DNA from: Bacteroidota bacterium
GTDB lineage: Bacteria > Bacteroidota > Bacteroidia > Palsa-965
Direction: 5' to 3'
NCBI GenBank assembly: GCA_020402865.1
Contig: JADBYT010000027.1
Coordinates: 1-50,597, forward strand
Length of the DNA: 50,597 bases
In this document: in pieces, positions 26,262 through 34,549 of the stretch
Layout: each line of letters starts with the position of its first letter
Numbering within the stretch: the first letter of the stretch is position 1
Notes under the pieces: generated by a model
Database searches by the model: none
What the model saw: only the letters and a program-made list of their open reading frames with translations
What the model was told of the DNA's origin: nothing
Program-made: the position numbers and the translations under genes

Positions 26262-28157
26262 TTACTGGCCGGTAGTGGCAGCAGTGCCGCTTCCGTTATT
26301 CAGCTTGAGGTTACTCAGCCAGATGCCCGGCTTTTCGTAATACATATCGTTGTTGTCGAAGCGGCGGTGAATTACCACTTTGGCCACGTTCGAGAACAGG
26401 AATACATAAGGCTGCTCATCGTACACTATTTCCTGAAGACGTTTCTCAAGCACAATACGCGCCGAGTCGTTGGTGGTGGAGCGGATCTGGTCAATGAGTT
26501 TGTCTGACTCCGGTGTACCGAAACCAACAAAGTTTGAGCCTTTGTTGTTCCATGATTCGCTGTGCCAGATCTGCTTGTAATCGTCGCGGTAAAACGACCC
26601 GTTCCAGGCAGCAAGCGCCATATCAAAATCGTGTTGCTCCATGAGTTCGTAGAAACGGGCAAACTCCTGCGGACGTGGGTTAAGTTCTACTCCGGCTTTA
26701 CGCACATCATCACCAATCATTTTTACCACATCGTTAAAAATGGGACTGCCGGTCATGTACATGAGTTCAAAAGAGAATTTCACTTTCTGACCATCCACCA
26801 TTTTATCACGGATGTTGTCGCCGTCGGTATCTTTCCATCCGGCTTCATCGAGCAGTTTTTTAGCCTCCTCAATGTTCTGGTCAACCGGCTTAAGCTCTTT
26901 ATTCACCACTTCTTTCTTCAGCGGAGATACCATGGTGGTCATGCGGTTGGCCTTACCTTCAAAAAACGTGTTGTTGATTTTCTCAACCGGAATCAGTTTG
27001 GCCATGGCCTGACGAACCTTTTTATCTACAAAGTACGGCTTGCGGTTTACCGATTTGGGCTTCATGTTCATACCCAGGTACTGATAGTTGTAATTGGGCA
27101 TAAATTCAGAGGCGTAGTTGCGGTTGAAATCGTCTTTTTTGCGGAGTTCAACAAGTCCGGTAGTGCTTACCCAGTATGAGGCATCAATTTCCTGCTTCTG
27201 GAAGGCAAGACCTACAGCCGTTTCATCGGCAATAATCTGGAAAATGATTTTTTCGGGATAAGCACGTTCATACATCGTGGGCGATGTAAGTTTTGAGGTC
27301 CAGTGATTGGGCTTGCGGGTAAGTTCAATCATCTGCTTGTCTTGCCACACAGTTACCTTATAGGGGCCAAGACCGTTGAGGAAGTTGATATCGCGGCCGT
27401 ATTTATTGTCGTTGAATTCCTTCGCCCAGGCTTCGAGGTCAGCATGTGGTGTTTTGCTGAAATCAGGGCTGATCAGGTCGGCAATGGAATATTTTGCAAA
27501 CAGGTTTCCCTTATCGTGAAAACTGCGCTGCATAATTGCCATATCAGAGAATACAGCTACGTTCTGAATGTATTTCTGCGACATGGTAATGGTAAATTTC
27601 CGGTTGTTGGCCGGATCTATTTGCATATCGCGGATATATTCAAAGTAAGGTTTGGCAAAGCCGTTGTTGGTGTACTGGCAAAGCGAGGCTTTGAGCGTAA
27701 ACAGCACATCTTCAGCGGTAAGCTTTTCGCCATTGTCCCAGATCGGCTCTTCGCGCAATTCATACGTATATTGCAACTCATCGGCCGAGGCTGAGGGGAG
27801 TTGTTTTATCAGATCAGGCCGCAGGTCGAGCCGCTCAAGATCGGTGCCAATGAGAAACCGCTGGGTATAATCAATAATAGTACGGCGCGCACCTGATTTT
27901 CCGTTTGTGGGATGAAGGTTGTCCGGCTCGCCGCGCCAGTGATACACCACCGTATTTTGTGTGGACCAGTCCTTCTGCCACATGGTAGGGTCGTGGTGAA
28001 TATAGGTTACACCGGCCAGCGCGGTATTGTCGTCCTTTTTACTGTCGTCCTTAAACTTCCCTTCCGGCGAATCGCCACAGGCTGTAAGCCCCGCACAGGC
28101 TGCAAATGCCAGGAAGGAAAGCGGAGTGAATATTTTTTTCGACTGAATGAGCAGCAT
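26262..28157 (-). CDS. Oligopeptide-type ABC transporter substrate-binding lipoprotein (OppA-like)
   Basis: 631 aa, SBP_bac_5 family. The signal peptide ends in the lipobox LTAC, so it is lipid-anchored. Family motifs include EEPIWDNGEKLTAEDVLFTL, LNGLGPYKVTVWQDKQMIEL and LDEAGWKDTDGDNIRDKMVD, the last an aspartate-rich loop that could bind calcium. It is first in the operon and followed by two permease genes. A strong promoter box lies 50 bases upstream. Peptide import is likely, but some members bind other solutes such as nickel or sugars. Confidence 0.9.
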   Translation of the reverse strand: MLLIQSKKIFTPLSFLAFAACAGLTACGDSPEGKFKDDSKKDDNTALAGVTYIHHDPTMWQKDWSTQNTVVYHWRGEPDNLHPTNGKSGARRTIIDYTQRFLIGTDLERLDLRPDLIKQLPSASADELQYTYELREEPIWDNGEKLTAEDVLFTLKASLCQYTNNGFAKPYFEYIRDMQIDPANNRKFTITMSQKYIQNVAVFSDMAIMQRSFHDKGNLFAKYSIADLISPDFSKTPHADLEAWAKEFNDNKYGRDINFLNGLGPYKVTVWQDKQMIELTRKPNHWTSKLTSPTMYERAYPEKIIFQIIADETAVGLAFQKQEIDASYWVSTTGLVELRKKDDFNRNYASEFMPNYNYQYLGMNMKPKSVNRKPYFVDKKVRQAMAKLIPVEKINNTFFEGKANRMTTMVSPLKKEVVNKELKPVDQNIEEAKKLLDEAGWKDTDGDNIRDKMVDGQKVKFSFELMYMTGSPIFNDVVKMIGDDVRKAGVELNPRPQEFARFYELMEQHDFDMALAAWNGSFYRDDYKQIWHSESWNNKGSNFVGFGTPESDKLIDQIRSTTNDSARIVLEKRLQEIVYDEQPYVFLFSNVAKVVIHRRFDNNDMYYEKPGIWLSNLKLNNGSGTAATTGQ

Positions 28158-28206
28158 TTTTTGAAGGTTTTGTATGAATGCAGAAGTTTAATTGCAGGTT
28201 CGATTG

Positions 28207-28234
28207 CAAATATAACTTCCACAACCTTTACCAA
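28207..28234 (-). promoter_or_regulatory. Promoter of the opp operon (TTG-N17-TATATTTG)
   Basis: On the minus strand TATATTTG (28214 to 28207) matches the -7 consensus TAnnTTTG exactly, with TTG (28234 to 28232) 17 bases upstream as the -33 box. It lies 50 bases before the start codon of the substrate-binding protein gene. Confidence 0.7.
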
Positions 28235-28303
28235 CTGATTTTTGCAATAAAAAACGCATTCGAAAATATCATTTTCCGTTAGCAGTTATCAAAAAAACTT
28301 TTT

Positions 28304-28311
28304 TATCTTTG
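28304..28311 (+). promoter_or_regulatory. Promoter box of tRNA-Ser (TATCTTTG)
   Basis: Exact -7 consensus TAnnTTTG, ending 12 bases before the first base of the mature tRNA. No clear -33 box was seen. Confidence 0.65.
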
Positions 28312-28323
28312 CACCTCCTAAAC

Positions 28324-28410
28324 GGTGAGGTGCCTGAGAGGCCGAAAGGACATGTTTGCTAAACATGCGTACGGGTAACCGTACCGAGGGTTCGAATCCC
28401 TCCCTCACCG
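28324..28410 (+). tRNA. tRNA-Ser (anticodon GCU)
   Basis: An 87-nt class II tRNA. The acceptor stem GGTGAGG (28324-28330) pairs with CCTCACC (28403-28409), followed by discriminator G. The anticodon arm is CATGT-TTGCTAA-ACATG, so the anticodon is GCT, reading AGC/AGT serine codons. A long variable arm (stem GTACGG with CCGTAC) and the T arm GAGGG-TTCGAAT-CCCTC complete the serine-type fold. CCA is not encoded. Confidence 0.96.
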
Positions 28411-28413
28411 CAC

Positions 28414-28450
28414 AAAAGGACTGGCCTGATAAAAAAGGTTCAGTCCTTTT
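28414..28450 (+). terminator. Rho-independent terminator of tRNA-Ser
   Basis: AAAAGGACTG (28414-28423) and CAGTCCTTTT (28441-28450) form a perfect 10-base stem with a 17-base loop, followed by T-rich sequence. It starts 4 bases after the tRNA. Confidence 0.7.
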
Positions 28451-28645
28451 TCATTTAGAAGAAAATTGCCCGATAGACCGGCGATTTCAGCGATTACAGA
28501 ATTTATTTTTGGAGTTCGGGACGCCACATTTTACGATCATAAACAACCCCTTCAGGAAAGACCATTTTTTGCAATTTTTCCTAACAGTTACTTTAAAGTT
28601 TATGCTTTGAAGCCTCCCCCCCCCAAACCGCTACGCCAAAACTAA

Positions 28646-28801
28646 TATTATGTGTACATTATCCGCAGCCTGAAAGACAATAGTTATTACAAAGGCTTTA
28701 CGGAAGATTATGAACGTCGTTTAGTGTTTCATAACGAGGGGCGTTCAATTTACACTTCGCGCAAATTACCGTGGGGCAAGGGTTTGGTTTCATTCGCTTA
28801 A
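28646..28801 (+). pseudogene. Remnant of a GIY-YIG nuclease gene
   Basis: The frame from 28646 reads YYVYIIRSLKDNSYYKGFTE, then DYERRLVFHNEGRSIYTSRK, LPWGKGLVSFA and a stop at 28799. This is the N-terminal half of a stand-alone GIY-YIG protein: YVYII for GIY, YYKGFTED for YIG, the RRL arginine and the HNEG motif. There is no start ATG (a TAA lies immediately before YY), and the C-terminal helices of the family are missing, so it is decayed. Small GIY-YIG genes often lie behind tRNA genes in Bacteroidota. A C9 run (28616-28624) precedes it. Confidence 0.75.
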
Positions 28802-28848
28802 ACAACGTTGGAACTAACCAAACTACGGCACATTTTAATACTTACTCA

Positions 28849-29754
28849 TTATTTTTCTGTACGCACAAAACATTTTACCATTGCGGTATTCACGGTAAAT
28901 GTAAAAGGTAATTCACCTTTAATTTCACCGTCGATATTGGTGAAGCCGTTTCCGGATATTGATTTTACATCCAGCGACGAGGCTTGCACATACTCCAGCA
29001 CATCGGCATCAATATGCTGTCCTTTGAAAATTTTCGGAAAAAGCAGGAGCAGTTTCCAGAACGGACACGCTTTTACAAGAATGACATCAAATTTTCCATC
29101 GTTCAGCACGGCTTTTGGGGCCATCATCATGCCTTTACCGGTGTAGCGGGTGTTGCAGGCCAGAATAAAGGAGTAACGGCCTTCACGTATAACGCCGTCG
29201 GTGGTGATTTTATAGTGCTGTACCGGATTGGCAAAAAGTTTAATTACGGAGGCTACAGTATATCGGCTTCCGCCCAGAAAGCGCATTTTCTCAGCCAGTG
29301 CATTGATTTCGGCTACAAGTCCGCAGCCAAGTATATTGAATGACCACAGCTTTCTGTTCGTATAATTTACCTCGGCCAGATCAATGCTGGAAATGCTTTG
29401 ATCGAAAATGCAGCGCAGTGTTTCATCCACTGTGGCACAGCCAATGTCGAAATTAAACGCATTGCCGGTGCCGCAGGGAAATAATGCAACCGGAACCGGC
29501 AGAATCGGGTGGAAATTTAAAGCGGCATTAATAAATTCATGCATGCTGCCATCGCCGCCAATGATGCCAACAAAGGCATAGGTGGTTAAATCTTTTGATT
29601 TTATAAGCTGGTTTAGTTCGCTGATGGTTCTGCTCGTGTATGTTTGGCATGAATAGCCTTGCTTTGCAAGCTTTTCAGACACATATACAGCTGTTTGAGC
29701 TCCTTTTTTATTCCCCGAAAACGGATTTACGAGCAGAAGTACAGATTGAGACAT
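28849..29754 (-). CDS. Diacylglycerol/lipid kinase family protein
   Basis: 301 aa, DAGK_cat family (DagK/YegS/LCB5). Nucleotide-binding loop: IIGGDGSMHEFINAAL with GGDGS at 66-70; the opening VLLLVNPFSGNKKG and ALFPCGTGNAFNFDIG are also conserved. It should phosphorylate diacylglycerol or a related membrane lipid using ATP, at the cytoplasmic face. The gene stands alone. Its stop lies about 50 bases from the GIY-YIG remnant. Confidence 0.88.
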   Translation of the reverse strand: MSQSVLLLVNPFSGNKKGAQTAVYVSEKLAKQGYSCQTYTSRTISELNQLIKSKDLTTYAFVGIIGGDGSMHEFINAALNFHPILPVPVALFPCGTGNAFNFDIGCATVDETLRCIFDQSISSIDLAEVNYTNRKLWSFNILGCGLVAEINALAEKMRFLGGSRYTVASVIKLFANPVQHYKITTDGVIREGRYSFILACNTRYTGKGMMMAPKAVLNDGKFDVILVKACPFWKLLLLFPKIFKGQHIDADVLEYVQASSLDVKSISGNGFTNIDGEIKGELPFTFTVNTAMVKCFVRTEK

Positions 29755-29866
29755 CTGCTAAATATCGGTTAATTTAGGTTCAACCGATGGGGGATGTCCG
29801 GAAAATCAAAAACTGATTGTGATCAGAATTAATTTCCGTTAGTGAATCTTCAACTAAGGATTTGCT

Positions 29867-29874
29867 TATCTTTA
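29867..29874 (+). promoter_or_regulatory. Likely promoter box of the MbnP operon (TATCTTTA)
   Basis: TATCTTTA differs from TAnnTTTG only in the last base and ends 32 bases before the ATG at 29907. This would put the transcript start close to the upstream ATG, which argues for the start at 29907. Confidence 0.45.
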
Positions 29875-29906
29875 CTATGCTCAACAACTTACTAAAAATC
29901 AAAAAG

Positions 29907-30731
29907 ATGAAAGCACCGTTTATTTTAGCACTTGCCTTTTCAATAGCAGTGGGTTTCACAGCCTGTAAAAAAGATACTGTTCCCGATCCGGATAATACCA
30001 CGAACAACGGTGGTGGCAATAATAATAACAACAACAATAATAGTCCGGTGGGCCCCAATACCGTGCGCATCAGCATGAAGCACATGGTGGGTGCCGATTC
30101 AATGATTCTTGGCAATTCGCCGCTGCGCTATCAGAATGCAGCCGGTGATTCCTTTTCCATCCGCATGTACAAATATTATATCAGCAACATCAAGCTCACC
30201 GACAACAACGGAAACGTATGGGCCGAGCCTAACAGCTACCATTTTGTAGATGCGGCTGTAGCTTCCTCACACACTTTTGATCTTGCCAACGTACCTACAG
30301 GCACGTATGTAAGCATGACGTTTTTGATTGGTGTGGACAGTGCGCGCAATGTGTCGGGATCGCAAACCGGGGCACTTGATCCGGCCAACGGTATGTTCTG
30401 GACCTGGAGCTCGGGTTACATTATGGCTAAGCTCGAAGGTAAAGCACCAAATTCACCTGCTGCCGGCGATAACATTGTGTTTCATATCGGCGGCTTTTCC
30501 GGCGCCAACAGCGGTTTGCGCTGGGCTACACCCACATTTGGAGCCGCTCAGGCTGTGGTTACGGGCACTTCCGGCGCACAGATTAACATGAAGAGTGATG
30601 CGCTCCGGTGGTTTGCCGGCAGCTCTACCATTAACTTTGCTACCGTAAATAACATTATGAATCCCGGTGCAAACTCGGTGGCTATTGCCAACAATTACTC
30701 CAGCATGTTTTCAGTACTTAGCATTCAGTAA
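29907..30731 (+). CDS. MbnP-like lipoprotein (copper-associated)
   Basis: 274 aa from the ATG at 29907, which gives a clean signal peptide and lipobox FTAC (Cys20); upstream in-frame ATGs lie on or before the promoter. An Asn/Gly-rich linker (about 31-45) leads to the MbnP-like domain: VRISMKHMVGADSM, RMYKYYISNIKLTDNNG, GMFWTWSSGYIMAKLEG and IVFHIGGFSG. In the methanotroph system MbnP carries a tryptophan oxidised to kynurenine by its diheme partner MbnH and binds copper. Trp164 and Trp166 in the FWTW motif are candidates. The MbnH-like gene follows by 35 bases, which strongly supports the call. Confidence 0.85.
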   Translation: MKAPFILALAFSIAVGFTACKKDTVPDPDNTTNNGGGNNNNNNNNSPVGPNTVRISMKHMVGADSMILGNSPLRYQNAAGDSFSIRMYKYYISNIKLTDNNGNVWAEPNSYHFVDAAVASSHTFDLANVPTGTYVSMTFLIGVDSARNVSGSQTGALDPANGMFWTWSSGYIMAKLEGKAPNSPAAGDNIVFHIGGFSGANSGLRWATPTFGAAQAVVTGTSGAQINMKSDALRWFAGSSTINFATVNNIMNPGANSVAIANNYSSMFSVLSIQ

Positions 30732-30766
30732 TTCAGTTTGCCTTTACCGGCAATAGAATAATCGCT

Positions 30767-31828
30767 ATGCAATTGCTCAAACGCATTCGTCCGCTTCATT
30801 TTGTAGCAGTTTCACTTCCGCTGCTGGCCGTTTTTGTGCACAGTTGCTCAAAAGATCCGCAACTGGCTGCCGAGGTGGATGATAACATCCGCTTTGTGGT
30901 TCCGCCCGGATTTCCGCAGCCGGCTTACGATTTCTCAAACAACCCGGTTTCCAAAGCACGCTTTGAACTTGGCCGGAAATTGTTTTACGATCCGGCGCTC
31001 TCCCGCGATAACTCAATTTCCTGCGGTAGCTGCCACCAGCAATTTGCCGCTTTCGCGCATTTTGAGCATGATTTCAGTCATGGTATCGACGGACTGCTGG
31101 GTACGCGCAATTCACCGGGGCTTTTCAACCTGGTTTGGCATACCACATTTATGCACGATGGCGGTATCAACCACATCGAGTCGCAGCCCATTGCGCCAAT
31201 TACCAACCCGGTTGAAATGGACGAAACCATTGCCAACGTGCTTCAAAAGCTGCAGGCGCGCCCCGTGTACCGCAGCATGTTTGCCGAAGCCTTTGGCAGC
31301 GACAGCATCACCACCCAGCGTATGTCGCAGGCCATTGTGCAGTTTATGGGGCTTATGATTTCGGCCGATTCGAAATACGATCGTTACCGCGCAGGCACGG
31401 CTACATTTACGCCACAGGAAACTGCCGGTCTGGCCACATTCCGCAGCAAATGTGCGTCCTGCCATACCGAGCCGCTCTTTATGGACAATGGTTTCCACAA
31501 CAACGGCCTCGCCATTGATCCCGTACTTAACGACAGCGGCCGCGCGCACATTACCGGCCTGCCGGCTGATATGTACACCTTTAAAACGCCCTCGCTGCGA
31601 AACGTTTCGCTCACTTTCCCTTACATGCACGATGGCCGTTTCAGTACACTGCAGGAATGTCTCGATCATTACACTTCGGGCGTAGTAAACAGCCCTACGC
31701 TCGATCCGCTTATCGGGCCTTCCGGTATTCCGCTCACCGCACAGGAAAAGGCAGATCTGCTCGCTTTCCTCGCTACACTTACCGATAACACGTTTATTGC
31801 CGATCCGAAGTTCAAAGAAGGTCAATAA
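30767..31828 (+). CDS. MbnH-like diheme cytochrome c peroxidase family lipoprotein
   Basis: 353 aa. The lipobox VHSC (Cys27) suggests lipid anchoring. Two heme c sites: CGSCH (86-90) and CASCH (229-233), with the family motif FPYMHDGRFSTLQECLDHY near the end. MbnH proteins, relatives of MauG and bacterial cytochrome c peroxidase, form a high-valent diheme state that oxidises a tryptophan of MbnP. It lies directly behind the MbnP-like gene, so that reaction is the most likely one. No methanobactin precursor or MbnB/MbnC gene is present in the window. Confidence 0.88.
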   Translation: MQLLKRIRPLHFVAVSLPLLAVFVHSCSKDPQLAAEVDDNIRFVVPPGFPQPAYDFSNNPVSKARFELGRKLFYDPALSRDNSISCGSCHQQFAAFAHFEHDFSHGIDGLLGTRNSPGLFNLVWHTTFMHDGGINHIESQPIAPITNPVEMDETIANVLQKLQARPVYRSMFAEAFGSDSITTQRMSQAIVQFMGLMISADSKYDRYRAGTATFTPQETAGLATFRSKCASCHTEPLFMDNGFHNNGLAIDPVLNDSGRAHITGLPADMYTFKTPSLRNVSLTFPYMHDGRFSTLQECLDHYTSGVVNSPTLDPLIGPSGIPLTAQEKADLLAFLATLTDNTFIADPKFKEGQ

Positions 31829-31831
31829 ACC

Positions 31832-32233
31832 ATGCGGCGCCTCATCTGCTACATATTACCATTGCTTATGTGGGGCTCCTGCGCGAAAGAAACCGACATA
31901 TTGCCCCCGGGCGATGTAACGTTGCAGATAGCTGTAAAACACCACAACATTCCGATTCCGAATGCAGTAGTGTTTCGCAAAAACGGCACATTTATCTTTC
32001 CCGGACGCGATACAAGCCTTTACGATACACGCTACGTAACCGATGCACAGGGAAAACTTACCCTTGCTAATATTGGCAACGGACAGCGTGATATGGTGCT
32101 CTATGTGACCGGCATTGATCCGAACTGGGATTCTACCCAAACCACGCCCGTATGGGGTTATCAATTATTGAATTTATACACACGCCCCGGTTTTGATTCG
32201 CTGGTGAATGTGCTTGTGCCTGTGAGTGAGTAG
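31832..32233 (+). CDS. Small lipoprotein downstream of MbnH
   Basis: 133 aa, lipobox WGSC (Cys17). The mature part looks like one beta-sandwich of the carboxypeptidase regulatory or transthyretin type: VTLQIAVKHHNIPIPNAVVF, then VTDAQGKLTLANIGNGQRDM. It has two adjacent histidines (KHHN) that might bind metal. The gene starts 3 bases after the MbnH stop, so it is almost certainly part of the operon and may be an accessory of the MbnP/MbnH pair. No named family. Confidence 0.7.
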   Translation: MRRLICYILPLLMWGSCAKETDILPPGDVTLQIAVKHHNIPIPNAVVFRKNGTFIFPGRDTSLYDTRYVTDAQGKLTLANIGNGQRDMVLYVTGIDPNWDSTQTTPVWGYQLLNLYTRPGFDSLVNVLVPVSE

Positions 32234-32241
32234 GAGGCCGG

Positions 32242-32673
32242 ATGAAATTTTTCATTTATTTCATCACCCTGCTGTTCATTTTTGAATCCTGTGGCGATTA
32301 TGGACGAATGCCCGGGCCTGAGCGGATTGAGAAGAACTGTAAGATAAATCTGCCTCCTGATTATATCGTGCTTATTGATGAATATCAGGGTGGAATAACT
32401 GATTATTCGGTAAAGTGCAATATCAAGTTTTCACAGCACGCCTGTCGTCAGTTTACAGCCCTTATTCAGTCATCTCAAAATTATAATGCACAGGCTTTTG
32501 ACTCGGTATATTGGTGTGAAAACTGCCGGTTAACTAACGGATATAATCAGGGAGTCTGGTATCGAACGCACGATGGATACCGGTACTTTCTGGAAAAAAG
32601 TATGAATGAAGATTGCAGAGGATATCTGGATACGATACAACACATTTTCTTTTATGAAGAAGAGTTAAGATAA
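32242..32673 (+). CDS. Small cysteine-rich lipoprotein, last in the MbnP operon
   Basis: 143 aa, lipobox FESC (Cys17), no recognised family. After lipidation it has at least six further cysteines, including a CENC pair (WCENCRLTNGY), many tyrosines and few charged clusters. Disulfides are likely in the periplasm. It begins 8 bases after the previous stop. Its AT-rich composition differs from the three genes before it, so a looser association with the operon is possible. It converges on the YihY gene with 8 bases between stops. Confidence 0.6.
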   Translation: MKFFIYFITLLFIFESCGDYGRMPGPERIEKNCKINLPPDYIVLIDEYQGGITDYSVKCNIKFSQHACRQFTALIQSSQNYNAQAFDSVYWCENCRLTNGYNQGVWYRTHDGYRYFLEKSMNEDCRGYLDTIQHIFFYEEELR

Positions 32674-32681
32674 AGTCAGTG

Positions 32682-33671
32682 TTAATGCTTCATCACTTCT
32701 TCGCCATCTTCCTCTTCCTGTTCGCGCAAATGTTTGGCTTCTTCCACTTCCAGCAGCGATTTACGTTTGAAACGCGCTTCGGAAATTCCTGCATCAAGCT
32801 CAAACCCTACAAGCAGCATCATTGAATTATAGAAGATAAACAGCAGAAACACAATAATGGAGCCGATGGAACCATAAAGCGCATTGTAGCGGCCGAAATT
32901 GTCGATAAACCAGCCAAAAAGTACGGAGGTGGTAATGATAAGCACGGTGGCTAAAATGGTTCCGGGACTTACCAGATGCTTGTGCATGCGCTGTGAAGGG
33001 CCGTAGCGGTAGTAAGTGCCGATTACGCCGATGAAAAACAGACCGATCATAAACCAGCGTCCGAAAATAATGAGGTTGCGGATGAGTGTGTCTTGTGCAA
33101 CAAATTTTTTGAGCAGGATTTCACTGCCCACAATAAGGCTTACTACCGCTACAATGAGTCCGGTTAAAATAAGCACAAGCGCCAGTGCAATAAGTTGCTG
33201 TTTCCATGCCGGGCGGCGCTGGCGGATGTGAATGCTTCGATTAAAAGCGCCCATCATGGCCGTCATGCCACCTGTAGAGAAGTAGAGGGCGGCTACAAAA
33301 CCAAACGAAAGCAGGCCGGAGTTTTGCCGGTGGATAATGCCTTCGATGGTGTCGTGCATGGCTTTGAATGAATTTTCGGGAAGCAGTTGCTGGATGAGTT
33401 CGAAAAGCCTGTCCTGAAAATTTTCTATCGGGATGTAGGGGATGAGTGTAAAAAGGAAAATGATGGATGGAAAAATGGCCAGAAAGAAATGGTAGGCCAT
33501 GGAAGCCGCACGCGTTTTAAGTCCGCCGCGGTTAATTCCGCTGAAAAAAAACATAGACACCTCATAGAGCGAAAGTCCGTCGAAACCGGGCAGGCTCACG
33601 CGCTCGGCAAAGCGGTGAATGCTTTTGGCGATTGCCGTACGTCGGAGTTTGCGCACAATGGGGCGAATCAT
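32682..33671 (-). CDS. YihY/virulence factor BrkB family membrane protein
   Basis: 329 aa with about six membrane segments. Family features: RAASMAYHFFLAIFPSIIFL near the first segment, FSTGGMTAMMGAFNRSIHI, then YGPSQRMHKHLVSPGTILAT and an end rich in Glu (EEEDGEEVMKH). The molecular role of the family is unsettled; the old name RNase BN is wrong. Its ATG overlaps the TGA of nadC (ATGA), so it is translationally coupled to NAD synthesis gene nadC. Confidence 0.87.
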   Translation of the reverse strand: MIRPIVRKLRRTAIAKSIHRFAERVSLPGFDGLSLYEVSMFFFSGINRGGLKTRAASMAYHFFLAIFPSIIFLFTLIPYIPIENFQDRLFELIQQLLPENSFKAMHDTIEGIIHRQNSGLLSFGFVAALYFSTGGMTAMMGAFNRSIHIRQRRPAWKQQLIALALVLILTGLIVAVVSLIVGSEILLKKFVAQDTLIRNLIIFGRWFMIGLFFIGVIGTYYRYGPSQRMHKHLVSPGTILATVLIITTSVLFGWFIDNFGRYNALYGSIGSIIVFLLFIFYNSMMLLVGFELDAGISEARFKRKSLLEVEEAKHLREQEEEDGEEVMKH

Positions 33672-34549
33672 TTGCGTTCGGCTTTTAGGCTTAAATCGAG
33701 GCTGCGGTAGCTGTGTGTGAGTGCGCCTACGGAAATAAAGTCAACGCCGGTTTCGGCATAAGCACGGAGCGTATCAGCCGTAATGCCGCCCGAGGCTTCT
33801 GTTTCCACGGCTTTGTTCACTATTTCCACGCCCCGGCGCAAATCGTCAACGCCGAAATTATCGAGCATGATGCGCTGAATACCGCCGGCATCGAGCGCTT
33901 CGCGGAGTTCGTTGAAATTGCGCACTTCTACCTCAATGGCCAGCGGAAGCTGTTTTTCAGCGAGATATTGCTGCGCGGCCCGGATGGCTTTGGTAATTCC
34001 GCCGGCATAGTCCACATGATTATCCTTTATCATAATCATGTCGAACAGCCCGAAACGATGGTTGTGGCCGCCGCCAATGCGCACGGCCCATTTTTCGAAG
34101 TAGCGGAAATTGGGCGTGGTTTTGCGCGTATCGAGCAGGCGCACGGGCAAATCGCTTACAAGCCGGGCCAGTTGCCAGGTGGTGGTAGCGCAGCCGCTCA
34201 TGCGTTGCATGGTGTTGAGTACCAGTCGCTCGGCGGTGAGAATGGAGCGTGCCGGACCGTCAACAGTAAAAGCGATATCGCCTTTTTTCACTTCCAAGCC
34301 ATCAGCCAGCAGGCGGTGCATGGTAAGGCGGCTGTCAACCTGTTCAAAAATCAGTTCGGCCACATCCATTCCGGCCAGAATACCGTTGTCTTTTACGAGC
34401 AGGCGGGCGCTGTTTTGGGCGGCTTCAGGAATGGTAGAAAGCGAAGTATGATCGCCGCCGCGCACATCTTCGTGCAGGGCGGCGGCGATAAATTCCTTGA
34501 TAAGCGAAAAGTCGGGTGTTTCGGGCCGGTAGCCGGTTGTATTAGCCAT
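33668..34549 (-). CDS. nadC: Nicotinate-nucleotide pyrophosphorylase (quinolinate phosphoribosyltransferase)
   Basis: 293 aa. The enzyme turns quinolinate and PRPP into nicotinate mononucleotide in NAD synthesis. Conserved motifs are complete: MQRMSGCATTTWQL, LLDTRKTTPNFRYFEKWAVR, GGGHNHRFGLFDMIMIKDNH, VEVEVRNFNELREALDAGG and MLDNFG. It overlaps the DUF4783 gene upstream by eight bases and yihY downstream by four. DUF4783-nadC is a recurrent Bacteroidota pair. Confidence 0.94.
   Translation of the reverse strand: MANTTGYRPETPDFSLIKEFIAAALHEDVRGGDHTSLSTIPEAAQNSARLLVKDNGILAGMDVAELIFEQVDSRLTMHRLLADGLEVKKGDIAFTVDGPARSILTAERLVLNTMQRMSGCATTTWQLARLVSDLPVRLLDTRKTTPNFRYFEKWAVRIGGGHNHRFGLFDMIMIKDNHVDYAGGITKAIRAAQQYLAEKQLPLAIEVEVRNFNELREALDAGGIQRIMLDNFGVDDLRRGVEIVNKAVETEASGGITADTLRAYAETGVDFISVGALTHSYRSLDLSLKAERK

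Noticed and set aside
28356-28610. Plus-strand frame of 84 codons overlapping the tRNA-Ser gene
   Set aside because: Its first third is translated tRNA sequence (RTGNRTEGSNPSL is a common tRNA-derived artefact), and it runs through the tRNA terminator. No protein features follow.
30001-30042. AAT/AAC trinucleotide run as a regulatory repeat
   Set aside because: It lies inside the MbnP-like gene and encodes the Asn-rich linker after the lipobox, a common low-complexity spacer.
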